A DNA stretch of 64,000 nt, from NCBI GenBank assembly GCA_937136425.1, contig CAKZON010000068.1:235511-299510 (forward strand), given 5' to 3'. How positions within the stretch are numbered: the first letter of the stretch is position 1; every line of letters starts with the position of its first letter. A model generated the notes under the pieces. It searched no databases. It was given only the letters and a program-made list of their open reading frames with translations, and was not told where the DNA came from. Origin of the DNA: an uncultured Crocinitomix sp. (lineage in GTDB: Bacteria; Bacteroidota; Bacteroidia; Flavobacteriales_D; Crocinitomicaceae). The position numbers were made by a program, and so were the translations under genes. Positions 49,494-59,677 of this stretch are shown here, in pieces.

Positions 49494-52241
49494 TTATTTT
49501 GCACCCAATTTTTGAAAAGAAAACTTAAGCCCCACCATAAAATAACGTGCTAATGTGGCTGTACGTTGCTGCTCATAATAATTCAAGAAATAAGACTGGT
49601 TGATTCCTGTGTTTTGGTTTAATAAATCATAAACCGCCACGTATGCTTGCAACTTTTTCGATTTTAAGAAATTTCTTGCAATAGATGCATTCACAATTAC
49701 CTGCTCGTTATTCGTTTCAAAAGATGGATAAAAATAATGTTTAGCATCTGCCTTAAACACCCACTTATCTTTTATTTTTAGTGTCAAATCACCTGAATAA
49801 TTCCAGCTAAAAAAATCACTGTTTAACGCCGCGTTTTCAGGATAAGCGCTTTTAGAATAAGTCATTTCAACACCTGCTTTTATATTTACTACTTTCTTTT
49901 TGGTGTTTTCAATAATAAGCCTAGAATTATTATAGAGCGACGTATAGGAATTGGGCGCCCCATTCAACCTTAATTGCCCTTTAGAAACTGTTGCATTATT
50001 AGTAATACTAAACTTAGTTTTAATTGGGCTCAAATTTGTTCCAAAAGAAGTGTATGCATTTAATTGGTCTTCTTTCCCATTGTTTTCTGGTGTAAAGAGG
50101 CGATTAAAATTCTCATCAATTTCTTGAGAATAGTTGATTTTATTTTCTACTCTAGTAGCACCAACACGCACCATTAAATTGGTAAAATTGAATTCATTAA
50201 ACAGGTTGTATTCAAGAAATAAATCGTGCTTGTATTCTGGAACCAAGCTTAAGTTCCCAACCACAATTTCTGCCGGGTTAGTATTGTCAGGAATTGATTG
50301 CAACTGTGTAATTTGTGGGGCTTGCACATTGGTTCTATAATCCAATCTAAATTCAGATGATTTATTGACTTCCCATTGCAATCTAAAATATGGCAACGCG
50401 TAGTTATAAGAACGATTTTCATCAAATAAATCTGCACTCAATAAGTTTAAATTAGAATACCTTAAACCAGTAGTTGTCTTGAATTTTTTTGAAAGATATT
50501 TATGTCGCAATTCTCCATTATTTTCAATGTTTGCATAATTTGCTTCTCCGGAAAATAGTGGATTAAAAATCAATTCATCTGGCGTTATTTCATCACTCAC
50601 ATTTTTATCTCTGAAGAAATTTTTTCTGTTATGCTGCACCTCTGCCTGCAATAAATGTTTTTTAGCAATAGGTTCTGAATACATCCAATTGGTAGAAATG
50701 TTTGCATTATTTTGAAAGTTATCCTGGTTTTGAATTGCTTGAGAAATAACAGGACCTGGCAAATAAAGAATATTTTGATATGTCAAATCAGTTACCCCTG
50801 TTCTATTGCTTACTCCGTATGCTGCGCCCCCACCAGTATATCGTCCTTTTTTTGCAAATTTTTTCCGATAATCAACAGCTAAATTTAAATTATAGTCAAA
50901 TCTATTTTGATCTAAATTGGTGGTATAGGTATTCTTCAAAATTTGCTTACTATCAAAACTCATCAAGTTATTTATGTTATTATACTTGGCATTGGTCCAA
51001 TTTCCGCTTAAATCAACATTTAAAAAATGCGTCGAGTCAAATTCTTGTTTATAATGGATTGTTCCGCGGTTATTTAATGTAGCACTGTTTTGTATTATTG
51101 ACTCTTGCGAAAACACACTTGAATCCTGAAAAAACGTAGTTCTATCAAGTGATCGATCAAATGACTTATCGAAAGTGTTAAAGAAAAAACTAGAAGAAAC
51201 AGTTGCCTTTTTAGAGGGTTTATAGTTTAAATTAAGTCCTGTTGCGTTGGTACTTAAAAAACCTGTGTTTTGCCCATTGCTAATTGGCAGTCCACCATCT
51301 CCTCCAATATTAATAGTTCCAGATCCGTCCATTAAATTTTGGATTCCTCCCATAAAAGAAATGTAATCGCTAATAGAAAAACCTGTTTCATTCACATTAT
51401 TAGAAAGCCCAATTCCCGAAATCTGCCATTTTCCTTTGAAATAGTGCACATTCCCTTTCAATTTATAACGGTTTTGGTCAGAAATGCCTTCTGCATCAGG
51501 ATTTAAACCAGCGCCATATGCCGCTTCCAAGTTTCCAAAATATCCTCTCTTTCTATCTTCTTTGAGTTTCAAATTTATCGTCGTTGATTCATTTCCATCA
51601 TCCACACCTGTAAATTCAGCCATGTCTGAGGCTTTGTCAAACACCTGCACGCGATCAACCGCATCTGCCGGTAAATTTTTAGTTGCAATGGTAGGATCAC
51701 TGCCAAAAAACTCCTCCCCATCTACCAGTATTTTTTCAACGGTTTTCCCTTGCACTTTGATACTTCCATCAGGTTGCACCTCTACTCCAGGCAATTGTTC
51801 TAATAAGTTTTCAACCACATCATGCTCTCCAGTTTCAAATGCCCGCGAATCGTATTCAATGGTATCTCCTTTGATCCTAATTGGAATGTAATCGCTAGAA
51901 ACGGTTACTACATCCAACATAATTGGGCGAAGTTCAACTACTCCTATAACTGTGTCTGATGAGGCTGCATTGGTCGTAAATTCCAATTCATAAGGTTGAT
52001 TTCCGTATGAATTAGCTTTAAACAAATATGCATTTGGCTTTACATTCTTCAAAACAAAGTTTCCTTCATTATCAGAAACTGCAAAGGTTTTAAGAATAGA
52101 ATCTTGCTGACCAATAAGCATAACAGTTGCCCCTGGAATTGGGCTATCTGTTGAATCGGTTACTTTACCAAAAACCTTTATTGATTGTGCATTAACACCC
52201 CAACCTAACAGGAATAGCATTATGAATAGTATAAATCTCAT
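49494..52241 (-). CDS. TonB-dependent-receptor-like outer membrane protein with carboxypeptidase-like domain
   Basis: KVFGKVTDSTDSPIPGATVMLIG; plug VVENLLEQLPGVEVQPDGSIKVQGKTVEKILVDGEEFFG; beta-barrel C-terminus. Confidence 0.9.
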   Translation of the reverse strand: MRFILFIMLFLLGWGVNAQSIKVFGKVTDSTDSPIPGATVMLIGQQDSILKTFAVSDNEGNFVLKNVKPNAYLFKANSYGNQPYELEFTTNAASSDTVIGVVELRPIMLDVVTVSSDYIPIRIKGDTIEYDSRAFETGEHDVVENLLEQLPGVEVQPDGSIKVQGKTVEKILVDGEEFFGSDPTIATKNLPADAVDRVQVFDKASDMAEFTGVDDGNESTTINLKLKEDRKRGYFGNLEAAYGAGLNPDAEGISDQNRYKLKGNVHYFKGKWQISGIGLSNNVNETGFSISDYISFMGGIQNLMDGSGTINIGGDGGLPISNGQNTGFLSTNATGLNLNYKPSKKATVSSSFFFNTFDKSFDRSLDRTTFFQDSSVFSQESIIQNSATLNNRGTIHYKQEFDSTHFLNVDLSGNWTNAKYNNINNLMSFDSKQILKNTYTTNLDQNRFDYNLNLAVDYRKKFAKKGRYTGGGAAYGVSNRTGVTDLTYQNILYLPGPVISQAIQNQDNFQNNANISTNWMYSEPIAKKHLLQAEVQHNRKNFFRDKNVSDEITPDELIFNPLFSGEANYANIENNGELRHKYLSKKFKTTTGLRYSNLNLLSADLFDENRSYNYALPYFRLQWEVNKSSEFRLDYRTNVQAPQITQLQSIPDNTNPAEIVVGNLSLVPEYKHDLFLEYNLFNEFNFTNLMVRVGATRVENKINYSQEIDENFNRLFTPENNGKEDQLNAYTSFGTNLSPIKTKFSITNNATVSKGQLRLNGAPNSYTSLYNNSRLIIENTKKKVVNIKAGVEMTYSKSAYPENAALNSDFFSWNYSGDLTLKIKDKWVFKADAKHYFYPSFETNNEQVIVNASIARNFLKSKKLQAYVAVYDLLNQNTGINQSYFLNYYEQQRTATLARYFMVGLKFSFQKLGAK

Positions 52242-52286
52242 TGAAGAATTTTAGGCTATGAATATTTAAAGAAAATGAATGAGTAA

Positions 52287-53033
52287 CTAGTTTGTAATCA
52301 TAATTACACCACCTTCACCGCCATATTGTTCTTGCAATTCTTGCATTTTTTTACGCTCTAATTCTTCAAACTCCTCTGCTGTAATTTGTTTTCCTTTTGT
52401 TGGTGCTTTAATCTCTTTTTTACCAATTTCTCTTTTATCAATATTTGTAGCTGTAATTTGAAAATTACCACCATTCATGCTGACATGAACAATTAAACCC
52501 GGCAAGCCTGCAAAACCTGCTGGACCAGTAGAAACGGGAATTTCAGAGGTAAACCATGCAATAATTGTATCTCGTTCAGTTATTAACTCGGCTTTTTGAC
52601 AAACTAAACCTGAATGAATTTGTTGTACGTCTGTTACACGCCAATCTGTTGCTTTTAAGGTGTCTTTAATTAAAAAAGCCTTCCCCATTAAATCTCTTTG
52701 TTCTATAATAATTCCATTGGCAATGTCTGTATAGATTTTCTCTTCTGGGGAGTCCATTTCAATCTTAATTTGCATATTTCCATCTTCTTCCTCAATCACT
52801 TCTTCTGCATCATCATTTGAATCATTACTATAAAAAGATTCCGCGTCAGTATACAACAAAACATTTTTCATTTCTTGAAATTCAGGAATCATTTGCTTGA
52901 TCATTTCTGAATTTTCATCATCTGGCAATTCAGCATGCATGTTAATTTTTGTCGTGTATTTAACTTCGCCATGGTTTTGTGCAAAAGCCAAACCTGTAAC
53001 TAATAAACTGGTAATTATAATTCCTAATTTCAT
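52287..53033 (-). CDS. GLPGLI family protein
   Basis: Contains AGFAGLPGLIVHVSMNGGNFQITAT; start set at MKLGII; directly downstream of the TonB-like receptor. Confidence 0.93.
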   Translation of the reverse strand: MKLGIIITSLLVTGLAFAQNHGEVKYTTKINMHAELPDDENSEMIKQMIPEFQEMKNVLLYTDAESFYSNDSNDDAEEVIEEEDGNMQIKIEMDSPEEKIYTDIANGIIIEQRDLMGKAFLIKDTLKATDWRVTDVQQIHSGLVCQKAELITERDTIIAWFTSEIPVSTGPAGFAGLPGLIVHVSMNGGNFQITATNIDKREIGKKEIKAPTKGKQITAEEFEELERKKMQELQEQYGGEGGVIMITN

Positions 53034-53247
53034 CTGTTTTCTTTTTTGGATCAAATGTCCGCAAATAAACAGGAGCACTAAGTTAAAGGAGGGTTAATGG
53101 GCGGTTAAAAAAGGTTAACGAATCTGTTCAAAAAAAATGAAACCGTTTTAATGGACTCAATTAATCATCTCACTGACAATTGTTTAAATCCGTACTATTA
53201 CTTAAAAATAAATTATGTTTGCTTGATGACTTGTAATCAATTACAAG

Positions 53248-53814
53248 CTATTTGCTCAATTCAAGAATACACGCTTCACGAATATCCCACAAATCATTAG
53301 GGCTTCTTCCATTTTCAAATGAAAAAGCAATCATCTGTGACTTATGCCAATTCTCTTTATAATCACCAATTTGATCTGGCTTAATTTCAACTTCAATTTC
53401 CACCAACTCTTCAAAAGAAACGCTACCAGTTTGCAAGCCCGTTACGTCTCTAACTTCATCATCAATTTTTAAATAAGTATGAACCTCTGGAATGGCATTG
53501 AGCTCGTTTTTATTTAAGATGTTTTCGAGTTGCGGATGCGTTTTTTCAGACATCATGAAAACACCTAGATACAACTTTACATTGTCCCAACCGTTTTCGG
53601 TTGCCACGGCCTTAACTAATGCATTTTTAGTGCTGCAAGCCCCTTTTTCTTCATCAAAAACAAGTCTATATTCGCTTCGGTCAGAATTGCGCCCATAGGG
53701 CAATTGCTCAACCCACTCGATAAAACTGAGGAAAGAGATTATTCCACGATCAACACATTCGGATGATAGTGGGCCTTTTTCGGCCTCTATGATTAAATGT
53801 GCTAAAGCAGTCAT
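53248..53814 (-). CDS. Transglutaminase-like (Cys-His-Asp) hypothetical protein
   Basis: Possible triad GACSTKNALVKAVA / IPEVHTYLKI / EVRDVTG; start MTALAH. Confidence 0.5.
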   Translation of the reverse strand: MTALAHLIIEAEKGPLSSECVDRGIISFLSFIEWVEQLPYGRNSDRSEYRLVFDEEKGACSTKNALVKAVATENGWDNVKLYLGVFMMSEKTHPQLENILNKNELNAIPEVHTYLKIDDEVRDVTGLQTGSVSFEELVEIEVEIKPDQIGDYKENWHKSQMIAFSFENGRSPNDLWDIREACILELSK

Positions 53815-53826
53815 TTTGAATGTCAA

Positions 53827-55368
53827 TTATAATGGAATGTTTCCGTGTTTCTTTTTCGGTAATTCAGCCACTTTATTTTTGAGCATATCGAAGGCCCTCA
53901 TTAACTTTTTACGCGTTAATGAAGGTTCAATCACCTCGTCAATAAATCCATGAGCTGCGGCATTATATGGATTTGCAAAAAGCTCAGCATATTCTGCTTC
54001 TTTTTCAGCTAGTTTGGCTTCTGGATCAGCTGCTTCTTTAATTTCTTTACGGAAAATAATTTCTGCAGCACCTTTCGCCCCCATCACTGCAATCTCGGCT
54101 GTTGGCCAAGCAAAATTCATATCTGCACCAATATGTTTAGAATTCATCACATCATAAGCACCTCCATAGGCCTTACGCGTAATAACCGTCACTCTTGGCA
54201 CTGTTGCTTCACAAAACGCATATAGTAACTTGGCGCCATTGTTAATAATACCGTTCCACTCTTGCTCTGTTCCAGGTAAAAACCCTGGTACATCTTCTAA
54301 CACCAATAATGGAATATTAAACGAATCGCAAAAACGAACAAAACGCCCTGCTTTATTTGAAGAATTACTATCTAAAACTCCTGCCAAAAACGCTGGTTGA
54401 TTTGCAACAATTCCAATACTTTTACCGCCAAGAAATGCAAAACCAATTACAATATTCTCAGCATAGCTTTCTTGCACTTCATAAAATGATCCTTTGTCAA
54501 CCAACTCATTAATTACTTCTTTAATATCGTATGGTTGGTTTGGATTATCTGGAATGATTGAGTTTAAATCAATTCTAGTCTCATCAGTTTTTTCGTATGG
54601 GTAACGTGGTGATTCCTCTTCACAGTTTTGCGGCAAATAAGACATCAATTTTTTAATATCGTTAATGCATTTTAAATCATTTTCAACAGAAAAATGCGCA
54701 ACACCTGATTTTTGTGAATGTGTAGATGCTCCTCCTAATTCTTCAGAAGTTACCTCCTCATGTGTCACCGTTTTTACAACATTGGGTCCAGTAACAAACA
54801 TAAATGATGAATCTTGCACCATGTAAATAAAGTCTGTTAAGGCAGGCGAATAAACTGCACCTCCGGCACATGGCCCCATAATAGCAGAAATCTGAGGCAC
54901 TACTCCAGAAGCAAGTGTATTGCGATAAAAAATATCTGCATAACCTCCTAACGAGACAACTCCTTCCTGAATTCTTGCTCCACCAGAATCATTCAATCCA
55001 ATTAACGGAATTCCATTTTGAATGGAAAGGTCCATTATTCGAACAATTTTTTTTGCATGAATTTCAGCTAAAGAACCTCCAAATACAGTAAAATCTTGCG
55101 AAAAAACATAAATGGGTCTTCCATGAACTGTTCCATATCCTGTTACAACTCCATCACCCAAAAACTTTTGTTTTTCTAAACCAAAGTTCGTTGATCGGTG
55201 TGTAGTTAACATTCCAATTTCTTCAAAACTATCTTCATCTAGCAGTAATTGAACTCGCTCACGAGCTGTTAATTTTCCTTTACCGTGCTGAGATTCAATA
55301 CGTTTTTCTCCACCGCCTTTTACAGCTTCTTCTTTCTTTGAATTTAAAATATCTAGTTTTGATGCCAT
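53827..55368 (-). CDS. Acyl-CoA carboxylase (propionyl-CoA/methylmalonyl type) carboxyltransferase beta subunit
   Basis: RIESQHGKGKLTARERVQLLLDEDSFEEIG...GGARIQEGVVSLGGYADIF...PGFLPGTEQE...ITRKAYGGAYDVMNSKHIGAD. Confidence 0.95.
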   Translation of the reverse strand: MASKLDILNSKKEEAVKGGGEKRIESQHGKGKLTARERVQLLLDEDSFEEIGMLTTHRSTNFGLEKQKFLGDGVVTGYGTVHGRPIYVFSQDFTVFGGSLAEIHAKKIVRIMDLSIQNGIPLIGLNDSGGARIQEGVVSLGGYADIFYRNTLASGVVPQISAIMGPCAGGAVYSPALTDFIYMVQDSSFMFVTGPNVVKTVTHEEVTSEELGGASTHSQKSGVAHFSVENDLKCINDIKKLMSYLPQNCEEESPRYPYEKTDETRIDLNSIIPDNPNQPYDIKEVINELVDKGSFYEVQESYAENIVIGFAFLGGKSIGIVANQPAFLAGVLDSNSSNKAGRFVRFCDSFNIPLLVLEDVPGFLPGTEQEWNGIINNGAKLLYAFCEATVPRVTVITRKAYGGAYDVMNSKHIGADMNFAWPTAEIAVMGAKGAAEIIFRKEIKEAADPEAKLAEKEAEYAELFANPYNAAAHGFIDEVIEPSLTRKKLMRAFDMLKNKVAELPKKKHGNIPL

Positions 55369-55447
55369 TCGCCAAATTTTTATGGGAATCTAAGTTAGTG
55401 TTATTTTTTTGAAGCAGGTTTTTTGGAGGCTAAAAAGCGAACTCAGA

Positions 55448-56377
55448 TTAGTAAAAAGGCATATTGTTTAAACCAAAATTGAAATAGAATTTTGCTGGAC
55501 GAATGGTTTGCGGGCTTTCTTCGTCATGTAAATATTGTTCATCATCAATTGTAAACATTGGAATATGCGAAGGTTTACGTTTCACTAATTTTTCTGGGAA
55601 AAATGGTTGGTCATGAATAAACTCATTTTGCATAGCATTTCGCACCTTTTCACTATTCAAGCCCATACTTAAACTGGCTGTTTGATTGTAGGGCAACCAT
55701 TGTTTTACGTCAACACTCAAAATACCTAAAGAGCTGTTTCTTGTAGAAGTCACCTCATCTTTATAATAACCAAAACGTGCCCATTTTTTAGTTTTTTCAC
55801 TTACCATTATAGCACAATGGGAATAATCATGTGTCCATAAAATTGCATTTAACCCTACCTTCGTATCCAAATGTCTCAGCTCAACACGAAATGCACCCGT
55901 TCTATATCGGTCTTGCTGATTAATAATATTTCCAAAAAGATCGTTTTCGGTGATTATATTCATTTTCCAAAAATTGAAATTGATAATCCCTGTTGACTGA
56001 CTTGTCCCCAAACGATCCCAATAACGCAAAAAGGAATACCCAAACGAATAATTGCGCAACGTGTTATTTTCAGTTATCCCTATAAAGTTATTAGAGTCAG
56101 TAACTGTATTTCCAAACCCTAATTGAAAACCATTCCCCCATTGAAATTCAACGGCCTTTTTCTTTAATCCAAGCGATTTGAAATTATAGTAAATGTTGAA
56201 TGCGCTATTAACTTGGGCAAAATCATAATTGAGAAATGCAGCCGTGCGTAAACCTAATCTATTTGTTTCTGATCCAAATGAAAATGACAGTCCAACCGTA
56301 TAACCATACCGCAACTCTTGCCCGTTAGATAAGCTGCTCGATAATATTAATAGGATGAATAGTATCTTTTTATACAT
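55448..56377 (-). CDS. Polymorphic toxin type 23 (Ntox23)-like exported protein
   Basis: Signal peptide; RLGLRTAAFLNYDFAQVNSAFNIYYNF...RDRLGTSQSTG...ENDLFGN..QDRYRTGAFRVELRH...LPYNQTASLSMGLNSEKVRNAMQNEFIHDQPFFPEK pattern recalled for this family. Confidence 0.6.
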   Translation of the reverse strand: MYKKILFILLILSSSLSNGQELRYGYTVGLSFSFGSETNRLGLRTAAFLNYDFAQVNSAFNIYYNFKSLGLKKKAVEFQWGNGFQLGFGNTVTDSNNFIGITENNTLRNYSFGYSFLRYWDRLGTSQSTGIINFNFWKMNIITENDLFGNIINQQDRYRTGAFRVELRHLDTKVGLNAILWTHDYSHCAIMVSEKTKKWARFGYYKDEVTSTRNSSLGILSVDVKQWLPYNQTASLSMGLNSEKVRNAMQNEFIHDQPFFPEKLVKRKPSHIPMFTIDDEQYLHDEESPQTIRPAKFYFNFGLNNMPFY

Positions 56378-56488
56378 TTTTCCGTTTCAATAATAATAAA
56401 CCATCAGGAATTAAAACAGCAGAAATCTACGAATTAAAGTTGGTATAGTTTCTGTAACCTTTGGTATAATTAGAACTATATTTGACAC

Positions 56489-57934
56489 ATGCGCATTGTA
56501 TTTAGCCTACTTCTTTTAATAATCGCCTTTACGGTGAATGGGCAAATTGTAGCCGAGAAAAAAGTACACAACTTTGGTGACTTATATCCTAATGCGCAAA
56601 CTTATGTGGACATCAAGTTCACCAATAAAACAGACAAAAAACATTTTTTACTGACTTTAGACAAACCTAGAGATGTTTATTATATTTTTTCAGGGAAAAC
56701 CTTACTACCAGACAGTTCCATCACCATTCGATTAAAAATAAACGACGGTAAAAAAGGGAAATTCAATCATGATGTTGATATTTATTTCAGTGATTCTGAC
56801 GATCCTATTACAGTGCGTTTAACAGGGAATGTAAAAGAAGTAGCAGGAAACCCTTTAACTTCATGTCCTGATTTCAATAATAACCCTCCAGCAAATAATA
56901 GAACAGAGTTTGCAATTACCATTAAAGTAATTGATTCTTTAACACGCGAACCTATTCGCCGTTCAAAAGTTTATATCGTAAGAAATAATTCACTTATTGG
57001 TGAATACTACACCAATAAAGACGGAATTATTCACCGCGAAATACCCCTTGGTTATTATCTTTTAGCTGCGGAAAAAGCAACCTATAAAACCAATTATAAC
57101 GAAGGGTATTTAAATTTTCAGCGCAACTATGTTGAAATTGAACTACAGCAACCTGTAGTAGAAGAAGAACCACCTGAAATTGTTGCTGAAGTTCCTGATG
57201 AAACTGAAGAACCTGAAATTATTATTGACCTTAATGAAGATCCTCCAGAAGAAGAACCTGTTGTAGAGGTAGTAGTTGTAGACACTATTCCGGAGGTTGA
57301 AATTGTAGAGGAGCCAGAAATAATTGATAATAGAACCTTGGCAGAATTACCGGACTCATTATTTGATAAAGCACATTTTAAAGCCAACAACATCACCTTT
57401 ATTTTAGATGTTTCTAGCTCAATGAATTCATCAGGTAAATTAGAATTGTTAAAGGAATCTATGACAGAGTTGGTGACTATTTTAAGGGCTGAAGATTTAA
57501 TTTCTGTAATCAAATATTCTTCCAATGTCTCTGTTGTGGTTAATGGTTTAAGCGGAGACGAAAAAGAAAAAATTAACGAACGTGTTGCAGCATTACGCAC
57601 AAGTAGCTCAACAGCAGGTGGAGATGCTATTCAAGTAGCATATAGAATGAACCGCAAAATCTATTCACCTGATCGCAACAATATTGTAATAATGATTACA
57701 GATGGTGCCTTTAATAGAGGAAGTAAAACCTATTTAGAAACCATTGAAAAGAACTACAATGAACGCGGAATTATCTTTTCAGTAGTAGGGATTAAAACCT
57801 CTGAATATGTTACTACTCATATGGACAATATTGTTAGCAAAGGTGGTGGTAGTTTTATCCAAGTTAGAACCCATGAAGATGCTAAAACGAAAATCATTCA
57901 GGAGATCAAGCGTACATCTTTTAGAGGGCGCTGA
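56489..57934 (+). CDS. Exported multidomain VWA protein (DUF1573-like N-term, acidic linker, VWA)
   Basis: HNFGDLYPNAQTYVDIKFTNKTDK; EEEPPEIVAEVPDETEEPEIIIDLNEDPPEEEPVVEV linker; ITFILDVSSSMNSSGKLELLKESM. Confidence 0.85.
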   Translation: MRIVFSLLLLIIAFTVNGQIVAEKKVHNFGDLYPNAQTYVDIKFTNKTDKKHFLLTLDKPRDVYYIFSGKTLLPDSSITIRLKINDGKKGKFNHDVDIYFSDSDDPITVRLTGNVKEVAGNPLTSCPDFNNNPPANNRTEFAITIKVIDSLTREPIRRSKVYIVRNNSLIGEYYTNKDGIIHREIPLGYYLLAAEKATYKTNYNEGYLNFQRNYVEIELQQPVVEEEPPEIVAEVPDETEEPEIIIDLNEDPPEEEPVVEVVVVDTIPEVEIVEEPEIIDNRTLAELPDSLFDKAHFKANNITFILDVSSSMNSSGKLELLKESMTELVTILRAEDLISVIKYSSNVSVVVNGLSGDEKEKINERVAALRTSSSTAGGDAIQVAYRMNRKIYSPDRNNIVIMITDGAFNRGSKTYLETIEKNYNERGIIFSVVGIKTSEYVTTHMDNIVSKGGGSFIQVRTHEDAKTKIIQEIKRTSFRGR

Positions 57935-57993
57935 AGGTAAAAATTCGCCCTTTATGAAATACATCTGACCGAAAACTGAATTCTTTCTTTATT

Positions 57994-58548
57994 ATGACAA
58001 CTATGAACAAACGCCTAAGCAAGCATCAGAAAAAACAAAACTTTGTTAAAATCTATTTAGCAGATGACAAGGGTAATGCGCTTGACCATTTTAGTGGTAT
58101 AGTTTTAGAACATAATGATGATTTTGTAATGATGATTGATTTATTGGATTTTAATTATGATGGATATGTCATATTTAGAAAGTCTGATATTTGCGAAATT
58201 AAACACTCAAAAAATGAGGAGTTTTTTCAAAAGATATTACGTAAAGAAAATTTATTCCGCCCTATTATTAACTGTTGCCAACCTATTAAATTAGGTGAAA
58301 TGAAAGACATGTTCAAACAATTGAAAAAACGTAACCTACCGATTATCATAGAACGATTATATGACTCTGAGGACATTTTTCAAATTGGACCTATCCATTC
58401 AGTAAGTAAAAAAAGAGTCCGCATAAATTATTTCAACGCACGTGGTGAGTTTGAATTAAAACCGGTAGTTTCTAAATATAAGTCCATAACATTTTTTAGA
58501 GTGGACAGTACTTATGCCAATTTGTTTAATAAATACACCAAAAAATAA
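57994..58548 (+). CDS. Hypothetical protein, possible Sm/Hfq-like N-terminal fold
   Basis: QNFVKIYLADDKGNALDHFSGIVLEHNDDFVMMIDLLDFNYDGYVIFRKSDICEIKHS. Confidence 0.55.
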   Translation: MTTMNKRLSKHQKKQNFVKIYLADDKGNALDHFSGIVLEHNDDFVMMIDLLDFNYDGYVIFRKSDICEIKHSKNEEFFQKILRKENLFRPIINCCQPIKLGEMKDMFKQLKKRNLPIIIERLYDSEDIFQIGPIHSVSKKRVRINYFNARGEFELKPVVSKYKSITFFRVDSTYANLFNKYTKK

Positions 58549-58566
58549 AAGTAAGCGTCTGGAATA

Positions 58567-59085
58567 ATGAAATCAATAATTGAAACTGATCGTCTTATTT
58601 TGAGGGAATTTATTCCATCCGATTATGAGGCTGTCTATGAATTCAATTCCAATCAAGAGGTTATTCAATATACTGGTGATGACAAGGTCAATTCATTTGA
58701 TGAAGCAAAAGATCTTATTAAAAATGTTTGGTTGTCAGATTATCAAAAATATGGATACGGAAGATACGCCGCCATCTATAAACCCGAAAATAAAATTATT
58801 GGTTTTGCTGGTTTAAAGTACATACCAAGTATTGATTTAACAGATCTTGGTTTTCGGTTTTTACCCCAATACTGGAACCAAGGATTAGCTACTGAAATTG
58901 CACGAGCTATTTTAAATTATGGCTTTGAATCGCTTCAATTGCATCAAATCATTGCCTTTGCAGAGCAAGAGAATGTTGGATCTTGCAGAGTTCTTGAAAA
59001 AACGGGAATGAAACAATATAAAATTGGCGATTTCGAAGGGGATGGAGTTCCATATGTTTGGTATAAAGCAGAAAACAATTCGTAA
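58567..59085 (+). CDS. GNAT acetyltransferase (RimJ/RimL type)
   Basis: IETDRLILREFIPSDYEAVYEFNSN...YWNQGLATEIARAILNYGFESLQLHQIIAFAEQENVGSCRVLEKTGM. Confidence 0.93.
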   Translation: MKSIIETDRLILREFIPSDYEAVYEFNSNQEVIQYTGDDKVNSFDEAKDLIKNVWLSDYQKYGYGRYAAIYKPENKIIGFAGLKYIPSIDLTDLGFRFLPQYWNQGLATEIARAILNYGFESLQLHQIIAFAEQENVGSCRVLEKTGMKQYKIGDFEGDGVPYVWYKAENNS

Positions 59086-59095
59086 ATTAAAGACC

Positions 59096-59668
59096 ATGAA
59101 ACATTTCACTTTTCTTTTCTTGATTTTGTGCATTTACTCTGTTAACATTGCTTTTGGGCAAAATGATGCAGATATTATCATTTGGGGAGAAAAAACTTTA
59201 GAATGGGAAGATTTTTCTGGTCAAGTTGACCAAGGCTCAGAACATGAAGCCTCAACGCGTGGGCAATTAAGGGCGCCCAATTCATGGAATTCCGATTCGT
59301 TAACAGTTGTTATTACTGCAGAATTTATCAAAAGCAAATCATGGGTAAAAGGAACACCGTCCGGCCATTTATTAAAACATGAGCAAGTCCATTTTGACAT
59401 TACGGAGTATCATGCACGGCTGTTTAGGAAAGACATTACTAACTACCGCTTTCAATCTTTTGCAACAGTTGCAAATGAAGTTACGGCTTTGTTTAACAAA
59501 CGGTTTAAACAATATGACGCCATGCAAAATTTATACGACAAGGAAACGAATCATTCTAAAAATCGTGAAGCACAGGCGCAATGGAATGAAAAAGTAGCTG
59601 ATCTTTTAAATAACACCGCGGCTTTCCAAACTCATTTATGGAGTATATATATTGGCTATTTACAATAG
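59096..59668 (+). CDS. DUF922-like exported zinc protease
   Basis: Signal peptide; LEWEDFSGQV...GHLLKHEQVHFDITEYHARLFRK (HExxH); start set at MKHFTF. Confidence 0.75.
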   Translation: MKHFTFLFLILCIYSVNIAFGQNDADIIIWGEKTLEWEDFSGQVDQGSEHEASTRGQLRAPNSWNSDSLTVVITAEFIKSKSWVKGTPSGHLLKHEQVHFDITEYHARLFRKDITNYRFQSFATVANEVTALFNKRFKQYDAMQNLYDKETNHSKNREAQAQWNEKVADLLNNTAAFQTHLWSIYIGYLQ

Positions 59669-59677
59669 GCGAACACT

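Noticed and set aside
56477-56484. TATATTTG as a promoter for 56489..57934
   Set aside because: Only 4 bp before the ATG and the nearest TTTG is 13 bp upstream; spacing does not fit, though a leaderless transcript cannot be excluded
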